Source: Burkholderia savannae | Lineage (GTDB): Bacteria > Pseudomonadota > Gammaproteobacteria > Burkholderiales > Burkholderiaceae | Assembly: GCF_001524445.2 (NCBI RefSeq) | Contig: NZ_CP013417.1 | Coordinates: 248,001 to 312,000, forward strand | Reading direction: 5' to 3' | DNA: 64,000 nucleotides | The notes under the pieces: generated by a model | What the model was told of the DNA's origin: nothing | Database searches by the model: none | The model's input: the letters and a program-made list of their open reading frames with translations, nothing else | Shown here: positions 8,859 to 18,347 of the stretch, piece after piece | Layout: each line of letters begins with the position of its first letter | Numbering within the stretch: the first letter of the stretch is position 1 | Program-made: the position numbers and the translations under genes

Positions 8859-8870
8859 GCGTGGAGCCCG

Positions 8871-9353
8871 ATGAAACGCTTCGAACCGAGCTTCCTCGAC
8901 AAGCTGTTCGACGACGAACCGCATGTGCCGGCACCCGCCGCAATGCGGCAATTGTCGCTGGAAGAACTGAAGAACACGGTCGCGCGCGACGTCGAGGCGA
9001 TCCTCAACACGCGCATCGCGCTGACCGAAGAAGACCTCGCCACGCTGCCGGAATGCCAGCGTTCGGTGTTGACCTACGGGCTGAACGATTTCGCCGGCCT
9101 GAGCCTCGCGAGCCACTACGACCGCACGTTCATCTGCAAGTCGATTCAGCAGGCGATCGCGCGGCACGAGCCGAGGCTGCAGCAGGTGTCGGTGACGTTC
9201 GAGCTGAACGAGCAGTCGACGAACGCGCTCTACTTCGCGATCCAGGCGCTGCTCGTCGTGCATCCCGCCGAGGAGCCGGTGACCTTCGATGCGATGCTGC
9301 AGCCGTCGACGTTGCAATATTCGGTGACGCGTTCGCGCGCCGCCAAGGTTTGA
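8871..9353 (+). CDS. tssE: T6SS baseplate protein TssE (gp25-like)
   Basis: TssE is the phage T4 gp25-like baseplate wedge component needed for sheath polymerisation. The product has 160 residues. The ATG at 8871 is chosen over an upstream in-frame GTG because GGAG lies five bases before it and the product then starts MKRFEPSFLDKLFDD, as in other TssE proteins. The gp25 core covers about residues 30-150, with RDVEAILNTR and YGLNDFAGLSLAS being the conserved wedge segments. It follows the hcp hairpin and precedes tssF by 78 bases. Confidence 0.94.
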   Translation: MKRFEPSFLDKLFDDEPHVPAPAAMRQLSLEELKNTVARDVEAILNTRIALTEEDLATLPECQRSVLTYGLNDFAGLSLASHYDRTFICKSIQQAIARHEPRLQQVSVTFELNEQSTNALYFAIQALLVVHPAEEPVTFDAMLQPSTLQYSVTRSRAAKV

Positions 9354-9431
9354 GCCGTGTCGCGTGAGCCGCCGGGCGCCGCGCGGCAGTGAGCCGCCCG
9401 GCAAGAGGGCGTCAGGTTTCGGGGATCGTCG

Positions 9432-11270
9432 ATGGAAGAGTTGTTGCCGTATTACGAGCGCGAACTGTCGTTTTTGCGGCGCTATTCGCTCGAATTCGCG
9501 AACCGGTACCCGAAGATCGCCGCGCACCTGTCGCAGACAGGCGAGCATTGCGAGGACCCGCACGTCGAGCGGATGATCGAATCGTTCGCGCTCCTCGGCG
9601 CGCGGATCAACAAGAAGCTCGACGATGAGTATCCCGAATTCACCGAAGCGCTCGTCGAAGTCCTCTATCCGCATTATCTGCGGCCGTTCCCGTCGTGCTC
9701 GATCGCGCAGTTCGGTGCGCCGCAGTCGTTCGCCGAACTGGCCGGGCCGCATGTCGTCGAGCGCGGCACCGAGCTGAGGAGCCGCGCGATTCGCGGCGTG
9801 CAATGCCGCTTTCGCACCGCGTACGACGTAACGCTTGCGCCGATCAGGCTCGCCGACGCGCGCTACGGATCGATCGCCGCGGCGCCCGTCACGACGCTGC
9901 TGCCCGGCAACGCGACGGGCGTGATCTCGATTGCGTTCGAATCGACGTCGCCGCAGCTCGATCTCGCCGCGCTGAAGCTCGGCACGCTGCGCGCGCATCT
10001 GCACGGCGAGCAGTCGTTCGTCGCCGCGCTTGCCGATTGCCTGTTCGCGCACGCGCTCGCGTTCTACGTCGAGCCCGAGCGCAGCGGCCGCTGGATTGCG
10101 CTCGACAAGGCGCCGTACGAGCACGCGGGTTTCGACGAGGCCGACGCGCTGATCGACTATCCGGCACGTTCGCATCCGGCGTATCGTCTGCTGACCGAAT
10201 ACTTCGCATTCCCGGACAAATTCAATTTCGTCGACTTCGACCTGGGCGCGCTGACGCGCCGCGCGGGCGGTTGCCGGCAACTGACGCTGCATGTCGTGCT
10301 GCGCGACGTGCGCAGCGATTCGCATGTCGCGCGGCTGCTCGATCTGCTGACCGCGAGCCACTTGCGGCTGTTTTGCACGCCGGTCGTCAACCTGTTCCGG
10401 CAGCACGGAGAGCCGATCCGGATCAGCCATCAGGCGGTGTCGTATCCGGTGATCGGCGATGCGCGCCGCGCGTTCGCGTATGAGGTGTATTCGATCGATT
10501 CCGTGCATCTCGTGCGGCAGCGCGCGGATCGCGAAACGGTTGTCGAATTCCGGCCGTTCTATTCGCTGCATCACGGCGAGGCCGCGCAGGCCGGCCACTA
10601 CTGGTTCGCGCGCCGCAACGACGGCGTCGCGCGCAAGAGCCCCGGCTATGAGACCGAGATTTCGGTCGTCGACATCGATTTCGAGCCCGGCGCGCCGCAG
10701 ACCGACACGCTGAGCCTCGAGCTCACCTGCACGAACCGCGACTTGCCGGCCTCGCTCGCGACGGGGCTCGACGGCGGCGATCTCTTCATCGACGGCGGCG
10801 AGCAGCCGGGCCCGGTCGCGCTGCTGCGACGGCCCACGCCGAGCGCGCGCTTCGAGCGCGGCCGCGCCGCGCACTGGCGTCTCGTGTCGCATCTGGCGCT
10901 CAATCACGTGTCGCTCGCCGACGAAGGGCTCGCCGCGTTGAAGGAAGTGCTCGTGCTGTACGATCTGAGGCGATCCGCGGTGTCGACGCGCCACATCGAC
11001 GGGATCGTCGGCATTGAGCAGAAGAGCGCCGTGCAGTGGCTGCCCGGCAAGCCGTTCGCGACGTTCGTGCGCGGCGTCGAGATTCGGCTCACGATCGACG
11101 ACGAGCATTTCGTCGGCTCGAGCCTCGCGACGTTCGTGCGGATGATCGATGCATTCTTCGGGCTGTACGTGCACCTCAACAGCTTTGTTCAACTGATCGT
11201 CGTGTCGAAGCGCACCGGCGAGGAGATCATGCGATGCGAACCGCGCAGCGGCGAATCGATCCTGGCGTAG
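9432..11270 (+). CDS. tssF: T6SS baseplate protein TssF
   Basis: TssF forms, with TssG and TssE, the wedge of the T6SS baseplate (T4 gp6-like). The product has 612 residues, a normal length, and starts with the conserved MEELLPYYERELSFLRRYS. Other family landmarks are YPHYLRPFPSCSIAQF and, near the end, FFGLYVHLNSFVQLIV. A GGGGAT ribosome-binding site precedes the ATG. Its last 37 bases overlap the tssG gene, so the two are likely translated together. Confidence 0.96.
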   Translation: MEELLPYYERELSFLRRYSLEFANRYPKIAAHLSQTGEHCEDPHVERMIESFALLGARINKKLDDEYPEFTEALVEVLYPHYLRPFPSCSIAQFGAPQSFAELAGPHVVERGTELRSRAIRGVQCRFRTAYDVTLAPIRLADARYGSIAAAPVTTLLPGNATGVISIAFESTSPQLDLAALKLGTLRAHLHGEQSFVAALADCLFAHALAFYVEPERSGRWIALDKAPYEHAGFDEADALIDYPARSHPAYRLLTEYFAFPDKFNFVDFDLGALTRRAGGCRQLTLHVVLRDVRSDSHVARLLDLLTASHLRLFCTPVVNLFRQHGEPIRISHQAVSYPVIGDARRAFAYEVYSIDSVHLVRQRADRETVVEFRPFYSLHHGEAAQAGHYWFARRNDGVARKSPGYETEISVVDIDFEPGAPQTDTLSLELTCTNRDLPASLATGLDGGDLFIDGGEQPGPVALLRRPTPSARFERGRAAHWRLVSHLALNHVSLADEGLAALKEVLVLYDLRRSAVSTRHIDGIVGIEQKSAVQWLPGKPFATFVRGVEIRLTIDDEHFVGSSLATFVRMIDAFFGLYVHLNSFVQLIVVSKRTGEEIMRCEPRSGESILA

Positions 11271-12334
11271 TCGAGCGGCTGCTCGACGAGCCGCATCGCT
11301 TCGAGTTTTTTCAGGCGGTGCGGCTGCTCGAGACCTGGTTCGCGAAGCGCGATCCGCAGCGCCATGCGGCGAGCCGGCCGGGCGAGATCGTCGCGCGCCG
11401 GATCGGTTTTCGAAACACGCTGTCGCTCGGTTTTCCGCCAAGCGAGATCGAGCGCGCGCAGTCGTACGACGAAGCGGGCGACGCGCTGAAGGACGATGCG
11501 CAGCGCAACGCGGCGCTCGCGGCGGGCGCGCTGTCGCGCGTCGAACTCACGCCGGCGTTCTTCGGGCTGCTGGGCGGCCAGGGCGCGCTGCCGCTGCATT
11601 ACACCGAGCAGATCATCGCGCGCGAGCAGTTGAAGCGCGATCACGCGGCGCGTGCGTTCTTCGACGTCTTCTCGAACCGCGCGACCGCGTTGTTCTATGC
11701 GGCCTGGAAGAAATACCGGCTGCCGCTGCATTACGAGCTCGACCGCGACGAGCGCTATTTGCCGCTGCTGCTCGCGCTCGCGGGCGTCGCGAACGACGAT
11801 GCGCGCTCGACCGTGCAGGACGGCCGCGGCGCGCTGCTCGACGAGGCGATCGCGGGCTATGCGCTCGCCGCGCGGCATCGGCCCGTGTCGGCCGCGTATC
11901 TGCAGCGCACGCTGTCCGAGTATTTCCGCGTGCCGATCCGCATCGAGCAGTTCGTCGGCAAGTGGTACGACGTGCCGCACGATCAGTTGAGCGTGCTCGG
12001 CGACGTGAACGTGACGCTCGGCGCGACGGCGCTCGTCGGCGAACGCGTGTGGCAGCGCGACATGCGCGCGCGGCTCGTCGTCGGCCCGCTGTCGAAACGC
12101 GACTACGAAGCGTTCCTGCCCGGCGAGGAGCGCGCGGTCGCGCTCGAGCGGATGCTGACGCTGCTCGCCGGCGTGACGCTCGAATACGAGGTGTCGCTCG
12201 TGCTGCGCCGCACGGAAGTCGGCGCGAGCATCCTCGGCGCGGGCGCGCGGCTCGGCTGGGACGCGTTCCTCTGCACGCGAGAAGCCGAGCGCGATCGCGC
12301 CGACGCGCGCTACGAGCTGCACGTTATTCATTGA
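11234..12334 (+). CDS. tssG: T6SS baseplate protein TssG
   Basis: TssG is the second wedge protein of the baseplate and binds TssF in a 2:1 TssF:TssG complex. The chosen ATG at 11234 lies inside the end of tssF, follows a GAGGAG ribosome-binding site and gives 366 residues, close to the family norm. The N-terminus carries the typical block PHRFEFFQAVRLLETW, and LTPAFFGLLGGQGALPLHYTE is the other strong family signature. The C-terminal part includes LGWDAFLC, also usual in TssG. clpV follows after 33 bases. Confidence 0.95.
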   Translation: MRTAQRRIDPGVVERLLDEPHRFEFFQAVRLLETWFAKRDPQRHAASRPGEIVARRIGFRNTLSLGFPPSEIERAQSYDEAGDALKDDAQRNAALAAGALSRVELTPAFFGLLGGQGALPLHYTEQIIAREQLKRDHAARAFFDVFSNRATALFYAAWKKYRLPLHYELDRDERYLPLLLALAGVANDDARSTVQDGRGALLDEAIAGYALAARHRPVSAAYLQRTLSEYFRVPIRIEQFVGKWYDVPHDQLSVLGDVNVTLGATALVGERVWQRDMRARLVVGPLSKRDYEAFLPGEERAVALERMLTLLAGVTLEYEVSLVLRRTEVGASILGAGARLGWDAFLCTREAERDRADARYELHVIH

Positions 12335-12367
12335 TAACAACGATCGAACCTGAGTGGACCGTAACCG

Positions 12368-15031
12368 ATGAGCACGCCCCTGAAGACCCTGATCGCGAAA
12401 CTGAATCCGGTGTGCCGGAAGGCCGCCGAGCGTGCCGCCAGCCACTGTTTCGCGCGCGGTCACTATGAAGTGGATCTCGAACACCTGTTTCTCGCGCTGC
12501 TCGACGAATCGATCGGCGACGTGCCGCTCGTGCTGCGCGCGAGCGGCGTCGATCCGCACGCGCTGCGCGCGGATCTCGAGCGCGAGCTCGACGGACTGAA
12601 GACAGGCAACACGCGTACGCCGGTGTTCTCGGTGCATCTGACGGAGCTGTTCGAGCAGGCGTGGCTGATCGCGTCGCTCGATTCGCAGATCGGCCGGATT
12701 CGTTCGGCCCACCTGCTGCTCGCGCTGCTGACGGGGCCCGATCTCGCGCAGTTCGCGCAGCGGATGTCGTCCCAGTTCGCGCGCGTGCGCGTCGACGACC
12801 TGAAGCACAAGTTCGACGAGATCACGGCGGGCTCGCCCGAAGCCGAGCCGCGGCACGCGGAGGCCGACGTCGCGGTGCCCGACGGCGCGGCGGCGAACGC
12901 GCCGCGCGGCCCGTCGAAGACGCCGGCGCTCGACACGTACACGACGAACCTCACGCAGCGCGCGCGCGAAGGCAAGATCGACCCCGTGATCGGCCGCGAT
13001 GCGGAAATCCGCCAGGCGATCGACATCCTGATGCGCCGCCGGCAGAACAATCCGATCATGACGGGCGAGGCGGGTGTCGGCAAGACGGCCGTGGTCGAAG
13101 GGCTCGCGCTGCGCATCGCGGCCGACGACGTGCCGCCGCCGCTCTCCGGCGTCGCGCTGCACGTGCTCGACATGGGCCTGCTGCAGGCGGGCGCGAGCGT
13201 GAAGGGCGAGTTCGAGAATCGCCTGAAGAGCGTGATCGACGAGGTGAAGAAGAGCGCGCACCCGATCATCCTCTTCATCGACGAAGCGCACACGATCATC
13301 GGCGCGGGCGGGCAGGCAGGCCAGAACGACGCGGCGAATCTCCTGAAGCCGGCGCTTGCGCGCGGCGAGCTGCGCACGATCGCGGCGACGACATGGAGCG
13401 AATACAAGAAGTACTTCGAAAAGGATGCGGCGCTCGCGCGGCGATTCCAGGTCGTGAAGATCGAGGAGCCGAGCGAGCCGCTCGCCGCCGCGATGCTGCG
13501 CGGGATGGCGGGGCTGATGGAGAAGCACTTCAACGTGCGCATTCTCGACGACGCGATCACCGAGGCGGTGCGGTTGTCGCATCGCTACATCAGCGGCCGC
13601 CAGTTGCCGGACAAGGCGATCAGCGTGCTCGACACCGCATGCGCGAAGGTCGCGCTCGCGCACAGCGCGACGCCCGCCGCGATCGACGACACGAAGAAGC
13701 GCATCGAGCGGATCGATGCGGAGATCGCGGCGCTCGAGCGCGAAGCCGCGAGCGGCGCCGCGCACGACGAGCGCCTCGCCGCGCTGCGCGACGAGCGCGA
13801 CGCCGATTCGACGGCGCTCGCCGATGACGAGGCGCGCTACGAAGAGGAGCGCGCGCTCGTCGCCGAAATCGGCGCATTGCGCGCCGAGCTCGACGCCGCG
13901 CGCGAGCCGTCCGCCGACGGCAAGCCGGCGGACGCCGACGCGACGCGCGCGAAGCTCGCCGGGCGCGTCGATGCGTTGCGCGCGCTGCAGGGCAACCAGC
14001 CGATGGTGCCGCTGCAGGTCGATGGGCATGTCGTCGCGGAAATCGTCGCGTCTTGGACGGGCGTTCCGCTCGGCCGGATGGTGAAGGACGAAATCGAGAC
14101 CGTGCTCAATCTGCGCGATCTGATCGGCGCGCGCGTGATCGGCCAGGACCACGCGCTCGACGCGATCGCGCAGCGCGTGCGCACCGCGACCGCGAACCTC
14201 GAGGACCCGAACAAGCCGCGCGGCGTGTTCCTGTTCGTCGGGCCGTCGGGCGTCGGCAAGACCGAGACCGCGCTCGCGCTCGCCGACGTGCTGTACGGCG
14301 GCGAGCGCAAGATGATCACGATCAACATGAGCGAGTATCAGGAGGCGCACAGCGTGTCGGGCCTGAAGGGCTCGCCGCCCGGTTACGTCGGCTATGGCGA
14401 GGGCGGCGTGCTGACGGAAGCGGTGCGCCGCAATCCGTATTCGGTCGTGCTGCTCGACGAAGTCGAGAAGGCGCATCCGGACGTGCTCGAAATGTTCTTC
14501 CAGGTGTTCGACAAGGGCGCGATGGACGACGCCGAAGGGCGCGAGATCGACTTCCGCAACACGCTGATCATCCTGACGTCGAACGTCGGCTCGTCGGCGG
14601 TGATGCAGGCGTGCCTGAACAAGACGCCGGAGGAGTTGCCCGACGCCGAGGCGCTCGCCGAGACGCTGCGCCCGCAGCTCTACAAGACGTTCAAGCCCGC
14701 GTTCCTTGGCCGGATGAAGGTGATTCCGTACTATCCGATTTCCGACGACGTGCTCGCCGAGATCATCGAGCTGAAGCTCGAACGCATCCGCGGCCGGATC
14801 GAGGCGAACCACAAGGCCGCGTTCGAGTGGGACGAGTCGCTCGTCGACGCCGTGCTCGCGCGCTGCACCGAAGTCGATTCGGGCGCGCGCAACGTCGATC
14901 ACATTCTGAACGGCACGCTGCTGCCGGAGATCGCCGAGCACGTGCTGTCGCGGATCGCCGACGGCGAAGCGATCGCGCGCATCGCCGCGCGCGCGGCCGA
15001 GACGGGCGAATTCGAGTACGCGGTCGAGTAA
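12368..15031 (+). CDS. clpV: T6SS sheath-recycling AAA+ ATPase ClpV (TssH)
   Basis: ClpV disassembles contracted TssBC sheath so that subunits can be reused. The 887-residue product has an N-terminal Clp repeat domain that recognises TssC, then two AAA+ modules. Walker A motifs are visible at about residues 232-239 (GEAGVGKT) and 625-632 (GPSGVGKT), with Walker B motifs LFIDEAH and VLLDEVEKAHPDV. A coiled middle region rich in Glu, Arg and Ala lies between them. The sequence continues without interruption from the ATG after tssG. High GC produces a long mirror-image reading frame on the other strand, which is not a gene. Confidence 0.96.
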   Translation: MSTPLKTLIAKLNPVCRKAAERAASHCFARGHYEVDLEHLFLALLDESIGDVPLVLRASGVDPHALRADLERELDGLKTGNTRTPVFSVHLTELFEQAWLIASLDSQIGRIRSAHLLLALLTGPDLAQFAQRMSSQFARVRVDDLKHKFDEITAGSPEAEPRHAEADVAVPDGAAANAPRGPSKTPALDTYTTNLTQRAREGKIDPVIGRDAEIRQAIDILMRRRQNNPIMTGEAGVGKTAVVEGLALRIAADDVPPPLSGVALHVLDMGLLQAGASVKGEFENRLKSVIDEVKKSAHPIILFIDEAHTIIGAGGQAGQNDAANLLKPALARGELRTIAATTWSEYKKYFEKDAALARRFQVVKIEEPSEPLAAAMLRGMAGLMEKHFNVRILDDAITEAVRLSHRYISGRQLPDKAISVLDTACAKVALAHSATPAAIDDTKKRIERIDAEIAALEREAASGAAHDERLAALRDERDADSTALADDEARYEEERALVAEIGALRAELDAAREPSADGKPADADATRAKLAGRVDALRALQGNQPMVPLQVDGHVVAEIVASWTGVPLGRMVKDEIETVLNLRDLIGARVIGQDHALDAIAQRVRTATANLEDPNKPRGVFLFVGPSGVGKTETALALADVLYGGERKMITINMSEYQEAHSVSGLKGSPPGYVGYGEGGVLTEAVRRNPYSVVLLDEVEKAHPDVLEMFFQVFDKGAMDDAEGREIDFRNTLIILTSNVGSSAVMQACLNKTPEELPDAEALAETLRPQLYKTFKPAFLGRMKVIPYYPISDDVLAEIIELKLERIRGRIEANHKAAFEWDESLVDAVLARCTEVDSGARNVDHILNGTLLPEIAEHVLSRIADGEAIARIAARAAETGEFEYAVE

Positions 15032-15116
15032 GGCCGCCGCGCGGCGCGCGCGTCACGCGCCGCGCGTGTCTTCAAGCAACGATGGACGCCGCAACGCACT
15101 GACATAGCATTCGACC

Positions 15117-16241
15117 ATGCCGATCAACCTCACCGAGCTGCTGACGCCGATCAGCGAAGCGTCGCCGTGCGGCGACGATCTCCTGTTCTCCGCCGAATTC
15201 GACGCGATCCAGCACGCGCGCAAGTTCGACGATCCGTCGCTCGACCAGGGCGAGTGGATCACCGACATCAAGGAAGCGGACTGGGGCTTCGTCGTCGAGC
15301 AATCGAGCGCGCTGTTGCGCGAACGCACCAAGGACCTGCGGCTCGCGGTGTGGCTGACCGAGGCGCTCGCGCTCGAGGACGGCATCGGCGGGCTCACGCA
15401 GGGCTACGAGCTGCTGGCGAGCCTTTGCCGGCAATTCTGGGATCACGTGCATCCGCTGCCGGACGGCGACGACGCCGAATACCGGCTCGGCAACGTCGCG
15501 TGGCTCGCCGGGCGCACCGCCGATCTGCTGCGCGCGGTGCCGCTCACCGACGGCGCGTCGAACGCGTTCAGCGAGCTCGACTGGGACGTCGCGCAGCACG
15601 TCGTGCAGGCGATCCGGCGCGACCCCGAGCAGGCGGACGAGATCGCGCGCGGCAAGCCGTCGGTCGAGCAGATCGAGGCGTCCAAGCGGATGACGTCCGT
15701 CGCGTTCTATGCGCGCCTGCTCGGCGAGCTGAACGCGTTCCGGACGGCGCTCGACGCGCTCGAGCAGGAGCTCGACCAGCGCGCGGGCGAGGCGGCGCCG
15801 AGCTTCAGGCAGGCGCGCGACGCGTACGAAACGGTCTACCGGCTCGCCGAGCGCTTCGCGAAAGAGCAGGGCTACTCGGCCGACGCGCAGCCGCAGGCCG
15901 GCGCGCAGAATGCGCCGGGCGCGCCGCCCGAGCGCGCGGAGCCGAGCTTCAGGACGCCGCTTTCCCAGGAGGAGCACGTGCAGAGACATGCGCCGTCAGC
16001 GCCCGCGCCGATCGTGATCGCCGGCATTCAGAATCGCGCGCAGGCGGTCGAGCAACTGCGCGCGGTCGCGAAGTATTTCCGTGGGACGGAGCCGCACAGC
16101 CCGGTTGCGTATCTCGCCGACAAGGCCGCCGAGTGGGCGGACATGCCGCTGCATCAGTGGCTCGCGTCGGTCGTCAAGGACGACGGCTCGCTCGCGCACA
16201 TTCGCGAGCTGCTCGGGCTGAAGCCGGACGACAACGCGTGA
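15117..16241 (+). CDS. tssA: T6SS cap/assembly protein TssA
   Basis: TssA proteins nucleate or cap the growing sheath-tube. The 374-residue product has an N-terminal ImpA-type domain, visible as ISEASPCGDDLLFSAEFDAI and the block LRLAVWLTEALALEDGIGG with FWDHVHPLPDGDDAEYRLGN. A helical middle region and a conserved C-terminal segment (IQNRAQAVEQLRAVAKYFR, then EPHSPVAYLADKAAEWADM) follow, the latter common in short TssA proteins. It is the last gene of the rightward operon, 85 bases after clpV, and is followed by hairpins and a strong bidirectional terminator. Confidence 0.94.
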   Translation: MPINLTELLTPISEASPCGDDLLFSAEFDAIQHARKFDDPSLDQGEWITDIKEADWGFVVEQSSALLRERTKDLRLAVWLTEALALEDGIGGLTQGYELLASLCRQFWDHVHPLPDGDDAEYRLGNVAWLAGRTADLLRAVPLTDGASNAFSELDWDVAQHVVQAIRRDPEQADEIARGKPSVEQIEASKRMTSVAFYARLLGELNAFRTALDALEQELDQRAGEAAPSFRQARDAYETVYRLAERFAKEQGYSADAQPQAGAQNAPGAPPERAEPSFRTPLSQEEHVQRHAPSAPAPIVIAGIQNRAQAVEQLRAVAKYFRGTEPHSPVAYLADKAAEWADMPLHQWLASVVKDDGSLAHIRELLGLKPDDNA

Positions 16242-16243
16242 GC

Positions 16244-16272
16244 GCGGGCCGGCGCGCGAAAAGCCGGCCCGC
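16244..16272. repeat. Perfect 10-bp inverted repeat after tssA
   Basis: GCGGGCCGGC at 16244-16253 pairs with GCCGGCCCGC at 16263-16272 across a 9-base loop. There is no T tract directly after it, so it probably acts as an extra stem just before the terminator that follows. Confidence 0.6.
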
Positions 16273-16277
16273 AAAAG

Positions 16278-16319
16278 AAAAAGCGACGGGAGGCTCGAAA
16301 GGGCCGTCCGTCGCTTTTT
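16278..16319. terminator. Bidirectional terminator between tssA and the OmpA-like gene
   Basis: AAAAAGCGACGG at 16278-16289 pairs with CCGTCGCTTTTT at 16308-16319. The A and T tracts make it a rho-independent terminator in both directions, closing the tssA operon and the convergent tssM-tagF-OmpA operon. Confidence 0.9.
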
Positions 16320-16426
16320 CATTGTGCCGTGCCGCGTGCCGCGTGCCGCGTGCTGCCGTAACGCCCGTACCATCACATGGATCACATGGCGAGCGCTTCG
16401 CCCGCCGCCGTTCGCGCCCGCGCCGC

Positions 16427-17353
16427 TTACTGCCCCGCGCGGAATTCGATCCGGCGGTTGCGCGCGCGGCCGTCGCTCGTGTCGTTCGACGCGATCGGCT
16501 GATCGGGGCCGACGCCCGTCGTCGTCAGTTGCTGCGACGCGATGCCCTTCGTCACCAGGTAGCCCTTCACCGCGTCCGCGCGCGCCTGGCTGAGCGCGAT
16601 GTTCGACGCGCGGTTGCCCGAGTTGTCGGTGTGGCCGATGATCTCGACCGTGCGGTTCGTCATCTTCGCGAGCGCGCTCGCCATCTGATCGAGGATCGCA
16701 CGGCCCTGCGGCGTGAGCGTCGCGCTGCCGGTCTCGAACTCGATCGTGCGGTTCGCGAGCGTCTGGTCGAGCAGGCCCTGCTCGGATGCGCTCACGCGCA
16801 GCCCGTTCTTGATCGTGTAGGTCGGGTTCAGCGCGTTCGCCATGTCGCTCGCGAGCTGCTGACGCTGCGCCTCGTTGTGGACTTCGCCCTTCACGTCGAT
16901 CTGCGTGCCGTCGATCTTCAGCTGTCCTTTGCTGATCTGTTTCAGTTGCGGGCCGATCAGCTTCTGCACGTTCGCGGACCAGTTCGGCGGCGTTGCGACG
17001 TCGCCGACTTCGATCTGGTCGACGACGTTCGCGGCGCCGTAGGCGTCGCGCAGGCGCTGCAGCACGGCGGCCTTCGTCGCTTCGTCGGCGACCTTGCCGC
17101 CCGCGACGACCTGACCCGGCGCCGCGTTCGCGGGCGGCGGCGACGACACGGTCGCGCCGCCGCCCGCGCCGCTTGCCGCGGCGATAGCGGGTGCGGCGAG
17201 CGGCGTCGATCGTACGGGCACGCCGCCCGCGTCGATCGGCGTGACGGTCGCGGGGCCGACGTTGTCGGCGAGCGCCGCGCCGTTGAGCGCGCCGCCGAGC
17301 ATGAGCGCGGCGAGCGCGAGCCTGAAGCGGGAGGAGGCGAGCGGCTTCGTCAT
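16427..17353 (-). CDS. T6SS-associated OmpA-like peptidoglycan-binding protein (TagL-like)
   Basis: A 308-residue protein with an N-terminal hydrophobic signal or anchor at about residues 9-27, a low-complexity Ala/Pro region, a BON-like central part, and a C-terminal OmpA domain. The OmpA domain is clear from TIEFETGSATLTPQGR and IGHTDNSGNRASNIALSQAR, which include the peptidoglycan-contacting residues. Since TssL here lacks such a domain, this protein probably ties the T6SS membrane complex to the cell wall, as TagL does elsewhere; that is inference. The ATG at 17353 is preferred because an upstream extension of the frame would overlap tagF and give no signal peptide. tagF ends 4 bases before it. 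Confidence 0.88.
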   Translation of the reverse strand: MTKPLASSRFRLALAALMLGGALNGAALADNVGPATVTPIDAGGVPVRSTPLAAPAIAAASGAGGGATVSSPPPANAAPGQVVAGGKVADEATKAAVLQRLRDAYGAANVVDQIEVGDVATPPNWSANVQKLIGPQLKQISKGQLKIDGTQIDVKGEVHNEAQRQQLASDMANALNPTYTIKNGLRVSASEQGLLDQTLANRTIEFETGSATLTPQGRAILDQMASALAKMTNRTVEIIGHTDNSGNRASNIALSQARADAVKGYLVTKGIASQQLTTTGVGPDQPIASNDTSDGRARNRRIEFRAGQ

Positions 17354-17357
17354 TGCG

Positions 17358-18347
17358 TCACGCTCCGATGAACGCTTCATGGAACGTGTCGATGCACACG
17401 CGCAGCGACAGTTGCGATTGTTCGAGATAACTGACGAGCTTGCTGATCCCATGGTCGTTTTGCGCATGTGCGTCGATCCATTCCGGATCGTCGATGTCGA
17501 TGTTGTGTTCGGCGTAAGTCTGCGGATCGACCACGCTGTGCAGGGTTTTCGCGGATGCGCCGTTGAAGCCGATGATGAGCCGTTCGCGCTCGGCGATCGT
17601 GCCGATGAAGATCGCGAGCTCGAAGTCGGCGCGCGACACGAACGGCGCGACGAGCTCGAGCCAGAACGCGGCGACGAGGCTCCGGTAGAACGGATCGGTC
17701 GGCAGCGGCAGCGTGAGCCCGCGCTCGATGTGCGACGTGCCGCTTTGCATCACCGGGCGCAGCAGCGAGCCGAGCGCGAGCATCGCGCCGCGCAGCTTCA
17801 CCGGGTGGCCGCTCGCGAGCAGCATCTGCTCGAGGCCGTACAGGGTCTGGTGCTCGACGAAATCGTTGAACGTGCCGTCGTGCGCGCTGCCGGGGCCGCC
17901 CGTGTCGATCGGAACCTGCGTGTCGCCGAGCACCTGCAGCGCGCCGGGCGGCTCCTGCGGGCCGAGGAGCGACTGCATCTGCGCGGCGGCGCGCGACCAG
18001 AGCCGCGCGAACGCGAGCGGGCTGCGCGCGAGGAACGTGAGCGGCCGCTCGACTTCGAGCGCCGTTGCCGCGAGGAACGGGAAGCGCCGGTTCGACGCGT
18101 CGTGACTCGCGATCATGTGGCCCGCGATCGCGAGCCGGCTCTTCGAGCCGAGGAACGCGAAGTGCATCGGCTTCGCGCTTTCGTAGACGATCTTCCAGCG
18201 CGGGTCGTCGGCGAGGAGTTCCATCGCGCGCGCGATCCAGTGGTCGAGCGTCTGCAGAAGCTGCGGATTGTGCGCGCTCTTGACGAAGTCGCCGCGCGAC
18301 GGGATCTTGCCGAAGTACGCGATCTGAGCCTGGACCGTTTGCGTCAT
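17358..18347 (-). CDS. tagF: T6SS accessory protein TagF (ImpM)
   Basis: TagF family proteins are cytoplasmic modulators of T6SS; in Pseudomonas aeruginosa TagF represses the system post-translationally. The 329-residue product carries the diagnostic N-terminal motif YFGKIPSRGDFV, followed by LDHWI and the region FAFLGSKSRLAIAGHMIAS. The start at 18347 overlaps the tssM stop as ATGA, showing coupling. No phosphorylation pathway genes (ppkA, pppA, fha) are present nearby, so threonine-phosphorylation control is not supported in this locus. Confidence 0.92.
   Translation of the reverse strand: MTQTVQAQIAYFGKIPSRGDFVKSAHNPQLLQTLDHWIARAMELLADDPRWKIVYESAKPMHFAFLGSKSRLAIAGHMIASHDASNRRFPFLAATALEVERPLTFLARSPLAFARLWSRAAAQMQSLLGPQEPPGALQVLGDTQVPIDTGGPGSAHDGTFNDFVEHQTLYGLEQMLLASGHPVKLRGAMLALGSLLRPVMQSGTSHIERGLTLPLPTDPFYRSLVAAFWLELVAPFVSRADFELAIFIGTIAERERLIIGFNGASAKTLHSVVDPQTYAEHNIDIDDPEWIDAHAQNDHGISKLVSYLEQSQLSLRVCIDTFHEAFIGA

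Noticed and set aside
8313..11441. Open frame of about 1040 codons on the minus strand opposite hcp, tssE and tssF
   Set aside because: Antisense artefact of high GC with no recognisable domain.
11189..14941. Open frame of 1250 codons on the minus strand opposite tssG and clpV
   Set aside because: Composition is the antisense image of GC3-rich codons; clpV and tssG are clear on the plus strand.
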